From: Bifidobacterium thermophilum DSM 20210
GTDB lineage: Bacteria; Actinomycetota; Actinomycetes; Actinomycetales; Bifidobacteriaceae
NCBI GenBank assembly: GCA_000771265.1
Contig: JDUB01000002.1
Coordinates: 49,809-113,808 of the forward strand
Direction of reading: 5' to 3'
DNA: 64,000 bases
Shown: piece after piece, positions 29,447 to 36,978 of the stretch
Position numbering within the stretch: position 1 is the first letter of the stretch
Layout of the letters: each line of letters opens with the position of its first letter
Made by a program: the position numbers and the translations under genes
Notes under the pieces: model-generated
The model's input: the letters and a program-made list of their open reading frames with translations, nothing else
Told to the model about the DNA's origin: nothing
Databases searched by the model: none

Positions 29447-29600
29447 CACTTTGGCAACATTTTGGCAACATTTTTCACAACGACGTAATCCGCGTAATTC
29501 ACGTAAGCGCACAAGATGGGCTGGAACCGTTGAAATACGAGAAGAGCCGCGATCTCTTGCGGCTCATGAAAAGCGGAGTTTGCGGGGGGTGGGGGGGATT
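29447..29600. repeat. Degenerate copy of the ssrA 3' end and downstream region (island left boundary)
   Basis: Two AACATTTTGGCAACATTTTT-like blocks, CCGTTGAAATAC, AGAAGAGCCGC...TTGCGGCTC and AAAGCGGAGTTTGCGGGG...GATTGAAC appear in the same order as at 34634-34790, beside the intact ssrA. The copies are about 155 bp and imperfect. This looks like an old attachment-site duplication for an element inserted at the ssrA 3' end. No integrase gene remains between the copies. Confidence 0.6.
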
Positions 29601-29801
29601 GAACACAAAACCCGACAACACAACCAACACAACGGCTTACGAGATGCCAGAGAAATCTTTACCACTCTATTTGCCGCTCGTACATACCAGCAAGCATGGC
29701 GAAAAAATCGAGGCAGGTTTTCGCCGTACCAGGTGTCCAGCGATGTTGCTTCCGGGTGCAAAATATTCCACCAGAACCCACGGGAAGCGAAAAACACCAC
29801 A

Positions 29802-30304
29802 CTACTGCCAAACTACACCACTGTCATGCAGCGCTCGCCGGTAGTCGTCGATGACCTGCATGGTGACACCAAGCTCGCAGGCGATCCGCCAGGCGCACCC
29901 GTCGTAGACCTGTTCAGCGGCCGCATAGTCGACTGGACTGACCAGCCGCAGTGCGGTGCGCCTGCGCGCCCTGGCCTCGCCTTTGCCGCCGCACGACCGG
30001 TCACCATGCGCACATGCTCAAGCTCATGACAGAGCGTACATCGCGCCTGTACTGGCGTGAGCCCGTCATGCAGGACGATCCGGTAGCGCGGCCAGTCGTA
30101 GACTCCGCATATGCCGCACGGGAGTTCCTGCCAAGTGACATGCACGCCCAGACGCACGGTCTCGCCCTCAAGATCCGGCAGGGTAGGCGGGACGCCATCC
30201 GACGATGACGCCGGACAGTACCCCGTGCCTGTGGTGAAACGCTCCACGACACCGTTCATGTGCGGGACAGTATTCCGCCGATTAACCGTAAGTGTCCCGC
30301 TCAT
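29802..30304 (-). pseudogene. ImmA/IrrE-family metallopeptidase broken by a frameshift
   Basis: The frame starting MSGTLTVNRR contains LGVHVTWQELPCGICGVYDWPRYRIVLHDGLTPVQARCTLCHELEHVR, with the HELEH zinc motif of ImmA/IrrE peptidases. These cleave phage-type repressors or regulate toxins. After KARPGRAG the expected continuation is found in another frame: RRTALRLVSPVDYAAAEQVYDG, then CAWRIACELGVTMQVIDDYRRALHD and a stop at 29802. A single-base error near 29975 explains this; it is either a true mutation or a sequencing error. It lies just inside the left boundary of the island. The start is uncertain. Confidence 0.65.
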
Positions 30305-30396
30305 GCGCTCGCCGGTCAATGCTCCATCTCCGGTACGGGATGTCGGCGACCTCTGGCTCTTGACCTCGATGGTGTGCGTGTGTAGGATTGGAAACC

Positions 30397-30503
30397 AAGA
30401 AACCGACTTGTGTGGAATAAGGCTGGGTTCCCGAATGGGAGTAAGACCGATGGTAGTAGTACCAACGGCCGAGAATTTCCTTTGCCCCTGGGGTCGGTTT
30501 CTT
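30397..30503 (-). ncRNA. Candidate structured RNA at the 3' end of the DUF3644 gene
   Basis: An 11-bp perfect closing stem, GTCGGTTTCTT at 30493-30503 with AAGAAACCGAC at 30397-30407, encloses about 85 nt. On the minus strand the interior holds a strong hairpin (CCGTTGGTA-CTAC-TACCATCGG, one mismatch) and a small CCCATTCGGG hairpin. It begins immediately after the DUF3644 stop codon. No rho-independent T-tract follows on the minus strand. It could be a 3'UTR structure, a processed small RNA or an RNA antitoxin for the neighbouring HEPN proteins. No known RNA family is recognised. Confidence 0.5.
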
Positions 30504-31517
30504 TCATTTTTCCTTCCTCGCGTTCAGTTCCCTCTTCATCGCTTCCACGAAATGCTCCGGATTATTCTTCACGATGTCCATGATGAGGTCGATGGTCTTG
30601 GACGAGTAGATGTAGTTGCTGGTCTTCTCTGCAGCGAGGGACCGGTTGTGTGAGTATTCGGTGTTTGTCTTGAACCCGTACACTTCCGCGATGAGGCCGA
30701 AGTGATATCTGTTGAACCGCTTCTTCCTTCCTTCGCTGTCGACGATGGCAATGCCCGCCTTTTCGATTTTTTTGTTGACTTCGTTCAGGATATCCATCAT
30801 CCTGTACGGATACTTTGATTCCGGGTTGACGAGCTTGCTGATGATTCTGACGGCCTTGCCTTCACGTGTCGGGTGAATCGGGATGCCTTCCTTCTTGTCC
30901 ATCACAAGCTCCACGCGATAGGTCGCTGAATACTTGCTGTTCGCGGTCGTCGCTTCCCGTTGTTCAATGTTGTCACGCTCGGAGAGAAGACGGGAGACCA
31001 CGTCTTCCGGGTATCTGGCGCGGAGTGTCCGCTCGTCGAACCCGGTTCGGTTCACTGACAGTATGAGGTAGTTGTCCGGCAGGGAGTCGCATATCTCGAT
31101 GCCGAGATATGCCCGTAGCTTGTCGTCGTAGTTGCGGACGCTTGCCTGGAATATCGGCCCGTATGCGATTTCGTATTCCGGGACGACGTAGTGTGTGCCG
31201 ATGTTCCTCAGTCGCATGATGGTCTCAATGTTCGTCCTCACCGGGTCTTTGTCATTCGTCATCGTGCGTTTCAGACAGTCCTCGAGTGATATGGTCCTGT
31301 CAGGCTTGTTCTTGTACGAGATTGCCGCGAGACCGTCTCGTTTGATGATATATGCCTTGAGCATGAGTTCCCACGCGTTGCATAGGAAGAACGCGCATCC
31401 TTCCACCCTGTACTTGATGGTCGGCCTGTTGAACAGTTCGATCGCGAGGATGAACGCCTCCTGCGATTTCTCAGCTAGTCGGTCGACCTCGGACTTGATC
31501 GTGTCATGATTGTTCAT
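30504..31517 (-). CDS. DUF3644 protein with HEPN-type RNxxxH motif
   Basis: 337 residues. The N-terminus (ELFNRPTIKYRVEGCAFFLCNAWELMLKAYIIKRDG) is typical of DUF3644. MRLRNIGTHY contains RNIGTH at residues 104-109, an R-x4-H motif of the kind that forms the active site of HEPN ribonucleases. DUF3644 genes are commonly found in defence islands; a toxin-like ribonuclease role is inferred. AGGAGGAAG lies close to the ATG. It is the last gene of a three-gene run, 18 bp after the Abi gene, and its stop touches a structured RNA. Confidence 0.8.
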   Translation of the reverse strand: MNNHDTIKSEVDRLAEKSQEAFILAIELFNRPTIKYRVEGCAFFLCNAWELMLKAYIIKRDGLAAISYKNKPDRTISLEDCLKRTMTNDKDPVRTNIETIMRLRNIGTHYVVPEYEIAYGPIFQASVRNYDDKLRAYLGIEICDSLPDNYLILSVNRTGFDERTLRARYPEDVVSRLLSERDNIEQREATTANSKYSATYRVELVMDKKEGIPIHPTREGKAVRIISKLVNPESKYPYRMMDILNEVNKKIEKAGIAIVDSEGRKKRFNRYHFGLIAEVYGFKTNTEYSHNRSLAAEKTSNYIYSSKTIDLIMDIVKNNPEHFVEAMKRELNARKEK

Positions 31518-31535
31518 CTCTTCCTCCTGCCTGCC

Positions 31536-32552
31536 CTAATCCCTCGGCGTCTCCTCTTCCAGATCATGGTTCCCGTCCCTGTCCACTCCGATGATTTTCT
31601 TCCAATCGCCGGGGAATCCCATCGGCGAGAGGCTGACGCCTGGGTGTGAGTCAATCACCTTGGCGAGCCTGCGCGCCATGCCGGGCCAATCATCCGGCCA
31701 TGCACGCTGGAAAATCCTCATGATGATGACGATGCTTGTGAACACTCTTTTCGATGATCCGCCATGCTTGGTGTTCAGCACCGCCTTGTCGCTGTCCAGT
31801 AGTTTGGGGAGCGTGGTCATCATGCGGTTATACACGCGCCTGTGATGCGCGCAGAGGTTTCTCACGTATGTCAGGTGGCGAAGCCAGCTTTGCAGGTGGA
31901 CTGGCGAGATGTCGAAGTCGCCTGCGATGGCATCGCGAACGGTTCTCCCGTCCGGGTAGCGTGCCGCGTCCGACAGGTTGCCGTACATCCGAGAGATCAT
32001 GCCCATGGACGTGATCTCGACGACCGCCCACAACGGGAGCATGTGATATGTGTCCATGTTGTGTCTGACGCATGGGACGCCTTCGTCGTATGCGCGGTCG
32101 CGTTCCTTCTCGATCGCCTTCATCGCTCCTTCATGACTGGAACGGTTCTTGAAATACACTGGATTTTCATACGCCATTGCGGATCCGGTCGCCATGGACA
32201 GGTGATAGGCGAACGAAGTGCGGGCCTTGATCTCGATGCGTGAGATGGCCGTCCACAGCCATAACCGCAATTCGGAGTCAAGACCGTAGACCGACTGGAT
32301 GTCGTCGAGCGACGTGCCTGGCATGAACGTGTCGCCGTGCTTGAAGGTGAGCCAGTAGCCGCTGGCCCTGTAATAGTTGACGTCGGACAGCCATGAGGCA
32401 GCGTCCTCGGTGTCGCGGATATCCATGCCACGCGAAGCCATGATGCCGGCTTGCTCGATGAACGTCTTCGGCGGCTTCGGGTAGATATGAAACGACCCCG
32501 CCTGGTTCGCTGCGCCAGAGGCGCTCGCGTGCGGGGTACTGTCATGTGTCAT
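31536..32552 (-). CDS. Abi family (Abi_2 / AbiD-AbiF type) protein
   Basis: 338 residues. YPKPPKTFIEQAGIMASRGMDI, YYRASGYWLTF and ISRIEIKARTSFAYHLS are Abi_2 landmarks. LTYVRNLCAHHRRVYNR carries RNLCAH at residues 231-236, the HEPN R-x4-H motif. Such proteins act in abortive infection, probably by cutting RNA. ATG at 32552 has AAGGAG 8 nt upstream; the longer frame to 32579 has none. It lies between the DUF262 gene (118 bp upstream) and DUF3644 (18 bp downstream). The C-terminal EEETPRD is echoed in a small ORF at 34.1 kb. Confidence 0.85.
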   Translation of the reverse strand: MTHDSTPHASASGAANQAGSFHIYPKPPKTFIEQAGIMASRGMDIRDTEDAASWLSDVNYYRASGYWLTFKHGDTFMPGTSLDDIQSVYGLDSELRLWLWTAISRIEIKARTSFAYHLSMATGSAMAYENPVYFKNRSSHEGAMKAIEKERDRAYDEGVPCVRHNMDTYHMLPLWAVVEITSMGMISRMYGNLSDAARYPDGRTVRDAIAGDFDISPVHLQSWLRHLTYVRNLCAHHRRVYNRMMTTLPKLLDSDKAVLNTKHGGSSKRVFTSIVIIMRIFQRAWPDDWPGMARRLAKVIDSHPGVSLSPMGFPGDWKKIIGVDRDGNHDLEEETPRD

Positions 32553-32670
32553 ATTATCGGCTCCTTCTCTTGTCTGCAAGCGGTTCGGCGTGTCCCATGG
32601 CTGTTACGCGGAATCACTGCCTGCCCGTCCCAGTCTGTTGGGGTTTCGGCTTTCATTCAGCCGGCCGGTG

Positions 32671-33909
32671 TCATTTGGTCGTGTTGGTCTCGGTGTAGTA
32701 CCGGTAGGCCGAGTCGAAGGATTCGGTGAACAGGAGGCGGAGCACTTCCATGGCGTTCTCATATGCGGCCTTGGTGGACACTCGTGATGTGCTCCAGAAC
32801 AGGGCGCGGTAGACGGGCGCCTTGCGTTTCTCGAATCCGGTCGGATCGGCCGCGTACTCGTCGCCGAAGTATTTGGCGAACGCGACCTTGTCCGAGTCGC
32901 TGGTGTTGAATGCCGCGAGTTTCGCCGCGAGGGTACTGAGCTGTTGGAGGCGGGTGAGCGCGTCCGGCGTGGAGAAGTACCCCGGCGTGTGCAAGGACAG
33001 GCCGAACACGAGTTTGAGCAGCCGCTTCGGCGAGCGGATCCTGCCGACCGATTCGGGCAGGTTCGCGATGGCCGTGATGCCGGTGTTCAGGTCGTTGATG
33101 TGGCGTGTCTGGTCGGCGGTGAGCGGCGGCATGTTCTCCACGAAGGAGATGACGGCCTTGTCGCTGGAGTTGAGCTGGATGCGGTCGAACCATGTGCCGA
33201 GCACGGAGTAGTAGGTCTTTTCGAGTTCGGCGCGTTTGAATCCGGTGCACCCCGTCTTGGCGAGGAATCTGTCGGCGGGTATCCTGGCGAAGTACTCGTA
33301 CATCGGGTTGTCGGGCAGTGCGTTGATGATTTCGCCGGCGCGGAGTTTCTCTTGGTTCTGCAGGACCTTGAAGTAGTTGCGTATCTGGGCTGGGTCGGCG
33401 GCCTGCATGGTGTAGACGGGGATGTTGTATGCGTTGAAGTTCATGCGGATGCTTTCGGGCAGTTCGTGGAAGGACAGTCGTTTCGACGTGTTCATGCGTG
33501 CGAGTCCGTCGGGGTCGGAGTCGCCGACGATTCGGGTGATGATCTCCTTGGCTTCGGTGGTGGCTTTCCTGCCGAGCCTGCACCAGTCGTCGTCACTGCC
33601 GATGGATTCGTCGATGTTGCCTTCCTCCATGTACCGGTAGATGGTGGTGAGGCGTTGTTTCCCGTCGACGAGTTCCTGCCGGGCGTTGCGTTCGTTGGGG
33701 TGGTCGAGGTTGTTGATGACGATGTTGCCGATGGGGTAGTTGAGGATGATACTGAGGATGAGCTGGTCTTTGTATTCGTTGGACCAGATGTATCCGCGCT
33801 GGTAGTCGGGGGCGAGGTCGAGCCCGTTGGCGCGGACGTTCTTGATGGATGTCATGAGTGACATGATGGGTAGTGATGACGGTGTGATGTTGAGTCGTTG
33901 GAATACCAT
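32671..33909 (-). CDS. DUF262 (ParB/Srx-like) protein
   Basis: 412 residues. LDLAPDYQRGYIWSNEYKDQLILSIILNYPIGNIVI followed by RQELVDGKQRLTTI is the DUF262 signature, with DGKQR in place of the common DGQQR. DUF262 domains occur in the GmrS half of the GmrSD type IV restriction enzyme and in other defence nucleases or NTP-dependent proteins. The C-terminal DUF1524 HNH domain of GmrD is absent. AAGGAGC sits 5 nt before the ATG. It starts the three-gene run with Abi and DUF3644, behind an 11-bp inverted repeat. Confidence 0.82.
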   Translation of the reverse strand: MVFQRLNITPSSLPIMSLMTSIKNVRANGLDLAPDYQRGYIWSNEYKDQLILSIILNYPIGNIVINNLDHPNERNARQELVDGKQRLTTIYRYMEEGNIDESIGSDDDWCRLGRKATTEAKEIITRIVGDSDPDGLARMNTSKRLSFHELPESIRMNFNAYNIPVYTMQAADPAQIRNYFKVLQNQEKLRAGEIINALPDNPMYEYFARIPADRFLAKTGCTGFKRAELEKTYYSVLGTWFDRIQLNSSDKAVISFVENMPPLTADQTRHINDLNTGITAIANLPESVGRIRSPKRLLKLVFGLSLHTPGYFSTPDALTRLQQLSTLAAKLAAFNTSDSDKVAFAKYFGDEYAADPTGFEKRKAPVYRALFWSTSRVSTKAAYENAMEVLRLLFTESFDSAYRYYTETNTTK

Positions 33910-33951
33910 GCGCGCTCCTTGCTGATTGTGTTACCTGCATCCATGATAACA

Positions 33952-33990
33952 CTGTAGATTCTATAGGTTAAAACGTTTCAGAATCTACAG
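33952..33990. promoter_or_regulatory. 11-bp inverted repeat upstream of the DUF262 operon
   Basis: CTGTAGATTCT (33952-33962) and AGAATCTACAG (33980-33990) are perfect inverted copies around 17 bp. A third half-site, AAGAATCTAAAG, occurs near 34056-34067. The spacing and the location 43-80 bp before the DUF262 start suggest an operator over the promoter of the operon. Confidence 0.6.
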
Positions 33991-34080
33991 CATCCACACT
34001 GGGAACGCCGACAAGTCAACAGTTTCGCGATTGTGTGCGAGAACAAGCAACACTAAGAATCTAAAGCATCACGACATGTC

Positions 34081-34314
34081 CTAGTCCCTCGGCGTTTCTG
34101 CTTCGATGTCGCGGTCGACGTCGGTGTTGGCGGCGAGCGTCATGATCTCGGCTGCGGTCAAAGGCGCATCATCGCCCGCCTGGCAATCAGTCGTCGGCCC
34201 TTCGCTGACACCGGCAACAGGCCGGCGCTCGCCATCGATGGAGATCGACTCGTCCTGTATCTCTGGGTCATGTGATAGGCGTTCCGCGTCGGCGATTATT
34301 CGAGAGAGTGGCAT
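34081..34314 (-). CDS. Small acidic hypothetical protein
   Basis: 77 residues, mostly acidic and without a recognised domain. Its end, RDIEAETPRD, and the DNA over its last 30 bases (CTAGTCCCTCGGCGTTTCTG and onwards) resemble the 3' end of the Abi gene (DLEEETPRD at 31536). It may be the tail of a deleted second Abi-like gene rather than an independent gene. The ribosome site is weak. Confidence 0.35.
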   Translation of the reverse strand: MPLSRIIADAERLSHDPEIQDESISIDGERRPVAGVSEGPTTDCQAGDDAPLTAAEIMTLAANTDVDRDIEAETPRD

Positions 34315-34321
34315 CCTGAGG

Positions 34322-34480
34322 GCTGTAGCGATCTACGTCTTGACGCTCATCGCCAGTGTCATCGGCCTCGGATTCATGTGCTTCGGCCACCCCGACATCG
34401 GTGGGTTCATCTCGACCGCCGCAGGCATCATCGCCGCCGGATTCGGCGTCGCCTACAACCTAGTCCGCATGCAATCATGA
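34322..34480 (+). other. Possible remnant of a small two-helix membrane protein
   Basis: The frame ending at 34480 reads AIYVLTLIASVIGLGFMCFGHPDIGGFISTAAGIIAAGFGVAYNLVRMQS, two hydrophobic helices joined by a short turn. No ATG with a ribosome site was found at its beginning, and the longer frame upstream is antisense to another ORF. Similar in type to the 52-residue membrane protein at 36287. Confidence 0.3.
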
Positions 34481-34520
34481 GCTGAACATCACGCGAAAAA
34501 CGGTTTAAAACGCTGAAAAC

Positions 34521-34542
34521 CGCGAAAACCACTGTTTTCGCG
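34521..34542. repeat. Perfect 9-bp inverted repeat
   Basis: CGCGAAAAC and GTTTTCGCG around CACT. It lies just before the terminator at 34558. Confidence 0.5.
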
Positions 34543-34557
34543 CGACATTCATCAATC

Positions 34558-34601
34558 GAAGACGCCCCGCACTCTCAAACATGAGGGTGCGGGGTGTCTT
34601 C
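34558..34601. terminator. Strong hairpin terminator
   Basis: GAAGACGCCCCGCACTCT pairs with AGGGTGCGGGGTGTCTTC around 8 nt, followed by GTGTTTTC on the plus strand. It can act on transcripts ending near 34480. Confidence 0.75.
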
Positions 34602-34633
34602 GTGTTTTCTGCGTGTTTACTTGTCGAGCCCAT

Positions 34634-34790
34634 ACCGTGACAACATTTTGGCAACATTTTTTAGAAAAAGACGTGATTTCCGTAATCTCGATAAACGTCG
34701 AAAACAGTCGAAAACCGTTGAAATACAAGAAGAGCCGCAATTTCTTGCGGCTCTGGAAAAGTGGAGCTGCGGGGAATTGAACCCCGGTCC
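34634..34790. repeat. Island right boundary at the ssrA 3' end
   Basis: Direct-repeat partner of 29447-29600: TGACAACATTTTGGCAACATT, CCGTTGAAATACAAGAAGAG, the ssrA terminator and the ssrA acceptor arm. The 5 kb between the copies contains the ImmA/IrrE remnant and the DUF262-Abi-DUF3644 operon. Confidence 0.6.
34731..34754 (-). terminator. tmRNA terminator
   Basis: AGAGCCGCAA-TTTC-TTGCGGCTCT, a perfect 10-bp stem, 8 nt beyond the 3' end of ssrA on the minus strand, followed there by TCTTGTATTT. Confidence 0.85.
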
Positions 34791-35154
34791 GGTGACCGTA
34801 CCCTCAGTCTTCTACGTGCGTAGTCTGCTGGCCGTGCGGCAGTTTTTCTGCCCCCATCGATGTCGCAGACAACTGATGGCGAGCATATCCGCAGAAAAAG
34901 TCCCCCAGCCACCCTGCGGTGCGATGGCCGGAGCAAGTCTCCTAAACGACGCTCAACATCTCCCCGAAGACGAGGGGGAGTGAACGGAGCGGCTGCTCAC
35001 TGGTTAATCCTGGCGCGAAGCTCAGGCAGCGAGAGCAAACTCAGTGCGGTTAGATTTAGCACTTATTGTTTCGCGGAGGGCATCACGAGTGGACTCCGCG
35101 TTCTCGGCACGCTTCCCTGCGACGAACAGGTTACCGTCGAAACCGATCAGCCCC
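34762..35154 (-). ncRNA. ssrA: Transfer-messenger RNA
   Basis: About 393 nt. The minus strand starts GGGGCTGATCGGTTTCGACGG and ends with a T-arm and acceptor (GGGGTTCAATTCCCC-GCAGCTCCA). The 5' GGGGCTG pairs with 3' CAGCTCC. The tag reading frame at 35022-35060 is AKSNRTEFALAA followed by TGA. tmRNA rescues ribosomes stalled on broken messages and tags the product for proteolysis. The terminal CCA is not encoded. The 3' end appears to have served as an integration site: a degenerate copy lies at 29447-29600. Confidence 0.95.
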
Positions 35155-35469
35155 TTTTTGAATTATCAAACCCCGGAATAGACCGGACTTTTCAGTATAC
35201 GACATTTTGTCGTTCGGCTCAAATCGGCTGCGAGCCGAAGGCGTCGGTGATACGCGAGGATGATGGCGGCGGGCGGTGTGTGAACTCGGAATCGAAGACG
35301 GAACGTCATGTGGGACGGCGCCCGTGCGATTTCCGTCATGATTATCCTGCCGTGATTGTGCAATTTGAAACCGTGCGGCAGCGCGCGACGGAATCCGTGA
35401 AACCGAGCGGCGGATGCCAAGGAAGTGCCTGTGTAATCTCCCGCCATAATCCTGCGATAGAGTGACGGT
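35155..35469. other. Intergenic region between ssrA and dtd
   Basis: About 315 bases. The left end should contain the ssrA promoter (minus strand; TTATCAAAAAGG-like bases just upstream of GGGGCTG). The rest shows no gene. An inverted pair TCGGCT...AGCCGA occurs near 35216-35240. Confidence 0.4.
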
Positions 35470-35952
35470 ATGAGAATCGTGTTACAACGCGTAAGCGAAG
35501 CCAGCGTCGACGTGATCGACCCCGCTACGAACAGCGTCGATCCGACGTTCGAGAAGCGAACCATCGGCACAGGCTATGTGCTGCTTGTCGGGGTCGCGGA
35601 TACGGACGGGCAGCGGGAAATCGACTGGCTGGCGGGCAAAATCGCCAGACTGCGAGTGTTCGAGGATGCCGACGGGCGCATGAACGAGTCGATTACGCAG
35701 CATGACGGCGAAATCCTCTCCATTTCGCAGTTCACGTTGTACGGCAACATTCGCAAAGGCAACCGGCCGAGCTTCATCGCAGCCGGTGAACCTGAACACG
35801 CCAAACGAGTGTGGCTCGCCTTCAATGAAGCGTTGCGGGCGCAAGGACTCACCGTCAAAGAAGGACGATTCGGCGCGCACATGCGGGTGTCGTTGGTCAA
35901 CGACGGGCCGGTGACGCTGGTGGTGGACACGGCGGAGGTGTTGGGGGAGTAG
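35470..35952 (+). CDS. dtd: D-aminoacyl-tRNA deacylase
   Basis: 160 residues, a full-length DTD. It hydrolyses D-amino acids (and glycine from tRNA-Ala) off tRNA, acting as a homodimer. MRIVLQRVSEASVDV is the typical N-terminus. The conserved SQFTLYG (86-92) and the catalytic NDGPVT region (144-149; family consensus NxGPVT) are present. A short insertion (about residues 17-28) is within the usual variation. It lies between ssrA and an accessory region, apparently as a single gene. Confidence 0.95.
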   Translation: MRIVLQRVSEASVDVIDPATNSVDPTFEKRTIGTGYVLLVGVADTDGQREIDWLAGKIARLRVFEDADGRMNESITQHDGEILSISQFTLYGNIRKGNRPSFIAAGEPEHAKRVWLAFNEALRAQGLTVKEGRFGAHMRVSLVNDGPVTLVVDTAEVLGE

Positions 35953-36286
35953 GGGGGGGCAAGGCGTTTGAGTTGGCGGCATGTGGATTGTTACTAATGT
36001 GTTCATAGCGTCTCGTTTCTTGAACGGCGTTCCGGAATGAGGCAATGATGGGCTGACTGGAGCAAACGCAAAGTAAAGAGAAAACGTTGAACGATGCTAT
36101 AGTGATTGGCGGGAATCCGCGCTTTCCGTAGTGTGTTCCCCGCGTATGCGGGGATGATTGCTTTTCATCAAGATGAGTGAAATCTGCGGAAACGACAAGA
36201 AAACGAGGAAACGGGAATAACGGCAAGGGCTCCGAATAGACCAATTATCCGGAGCCTCAGTCTTGACCATATAGCATGAGGCGAAT
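35953..36286. other. Intergenic region with a relic type I-E-like CRISPR repeat
   Basis: About 330 bases. It contains one hairpin repeat at 36133-36160 (listed separately) and a stretch (36205-36300) homologous to 47960-48045, including GGCTCCGAATAG, CCGGAG and the beginning of the next small gene. Confidence 0.55.
36133..36160 (+). CRISPR. Solitary type I-E-like repeat
   Basis: GTGTTCCCCGCGTATGCGGG followed by GATGATTG is a near-consensus type I-E repeat with its CCCCGC/GCGGGG hairpin. There is no second repeat at array spacing and no cas3/cascade gene nearby. Copies with more mutations lie at 36674, 47872 and 49766. Confidence 0.65.
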
Positions 36287-36445
36287 ATGAACAAGCAATC
36301 AAAGACATGGTGCACGCTGTCGGCTGTCGCCGGCATTATCTCCCTGCTCGCCGGCATCGGCGGCAACCCAATCGCCGCGGGGCTCGCCGGACTGTCAGCC
36401 GGACTGCTGGCCACCACTTCCATCATCACCGGGCGTAACGCATGA
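36287..36445 (+). CDS. Small two-helix membrane protein
   Basis: 52 residues: MNKQSKTWCTLSAVAGIISL followed by LAGIGGNPIAAGLAGLSAGL and LATTSIITGRNA. It has two hydrophobic segments and a basic N-terminus, resembling a small holin-like or toxin-like peptide, though no family can be named. The stop overlaps the next gene's start in ATGA. A dead copy of its start region (ATAAACAAGCAG instead of ATGAACAAGCAA) lies near 48025 in the mosaic repeat. Confidence 0.55.
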   Translation: MNKQSKTWCTLSAVAGIISLLAGIGGNPIAAGLAGLSAGLLATTSIITGRNA

Positions 36446-36630
36446 AACGGTATCTCAGCCTGACCGAGGTGGCGCAGCGGCTCGGCGTCATCAAAGGTGC
36501 CTTGGCACGATACAAACTGCCGGAGCCGGACGCGGTCGTCGGCAGCATCCGCGGGTGGAGCGAGCAGACAATCGATGATTGGAACGCAGCATGCCCCGGA
36601 CACGGTGGCAGACCATGCAAGACCGCGTGA
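36442..36630 (+). CDS. Small helix-turn-helix DNA-binding protein (AlpA/MerR-like)
   Basis: 62 residues. MKRYLSLTEVAQRLGVIKGALARYKLPEPDAVVG has the LTEVAQRLGV...ALARYKLPEPDA pattern of AlpA/excisionase-like wHTH proteins, which bind DNA and often control mobile-element genes; GWSEQTIDDWNAACPGHGGRP follows. It overlaps the preceding small membrane protein by 4 bp, so the pair is translationally coupled. It may be the regulator remnant of an integrated element or of a small toxin-type gene. Confidence 0.65.
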   Translation: MKRYLSLTEVAQRLGVIKGALARYKLPEPDAVVGSIRGWSEQTIDDWNAACPGHGGRPCKTA

Positions 36631-36912
36631 CAATGTATGAAACGCCTCGCATTTGGTGAACGTCACGAGAGAAGTATTTCCGCGCATGATGGGATGACAC
36701 AACGTATGCGGCGTATGTTCTTTCCATGGGTGTTCCATAGATAGAAGGACGTGCTCGTTAGCACGTTCAAGGACAGAAGGTGTGGTTGATTCGCTCGTTG
36801 CTGGTGTCGTTTTGTGTGATGCTCACGGCATGTGCCGATTCATGAACCCGCAGAATGGAGATGACAATGTGGCACGGTACTTTTTCGCGCGGTGGAAGGG
36901 GAAACGACTATC
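36631..36912. other. Intergenic region with a degenerate type I-E-like repeat
   Basis: About 280 bases, no convincing gene. 36674-36700 reads GTATTTCCGCGCATGATGGG and then ATGACAC, aligning with a type I-E repeat with several changes. Nothing else was recognised. Confidence 0.45.
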
Positions 36913-36978
36913 ATGAGAATCGACGATTGCGAGATGAACATCCCGGTTATTCGCAAGCTATGTGAGGAGGCGACGTAG
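36913..36978 (+). CDS. Very short open frame, possible leader or gene remnant
   Basis: 22 residues (MRIDDCEMNIPVIRKLCEEA and one more). It ends directly at the ATG of the next gene, whose ribosome site GAGGAGG lies inside it. It could be a leader peptide or the tail of a lost gene. Confidence 0.25.
   Translation: MRIDDCEMNIPVIRKLCEEAT

Noticed and set aside
29573..29610. A possible tRNA 3' end (GGGG...GATTGAAC)
   Set aside because: It aligns with the ssrA acceptor region at 34763 and has no tRNA cloverleaf beside it; treated as an attachment-site relic.
32944..33861. A 305-residue plus-strand frame
   Set aside because: Antisense to the DUF262 gene; Val/Gly/Asp-biased composition typical of a shadow.
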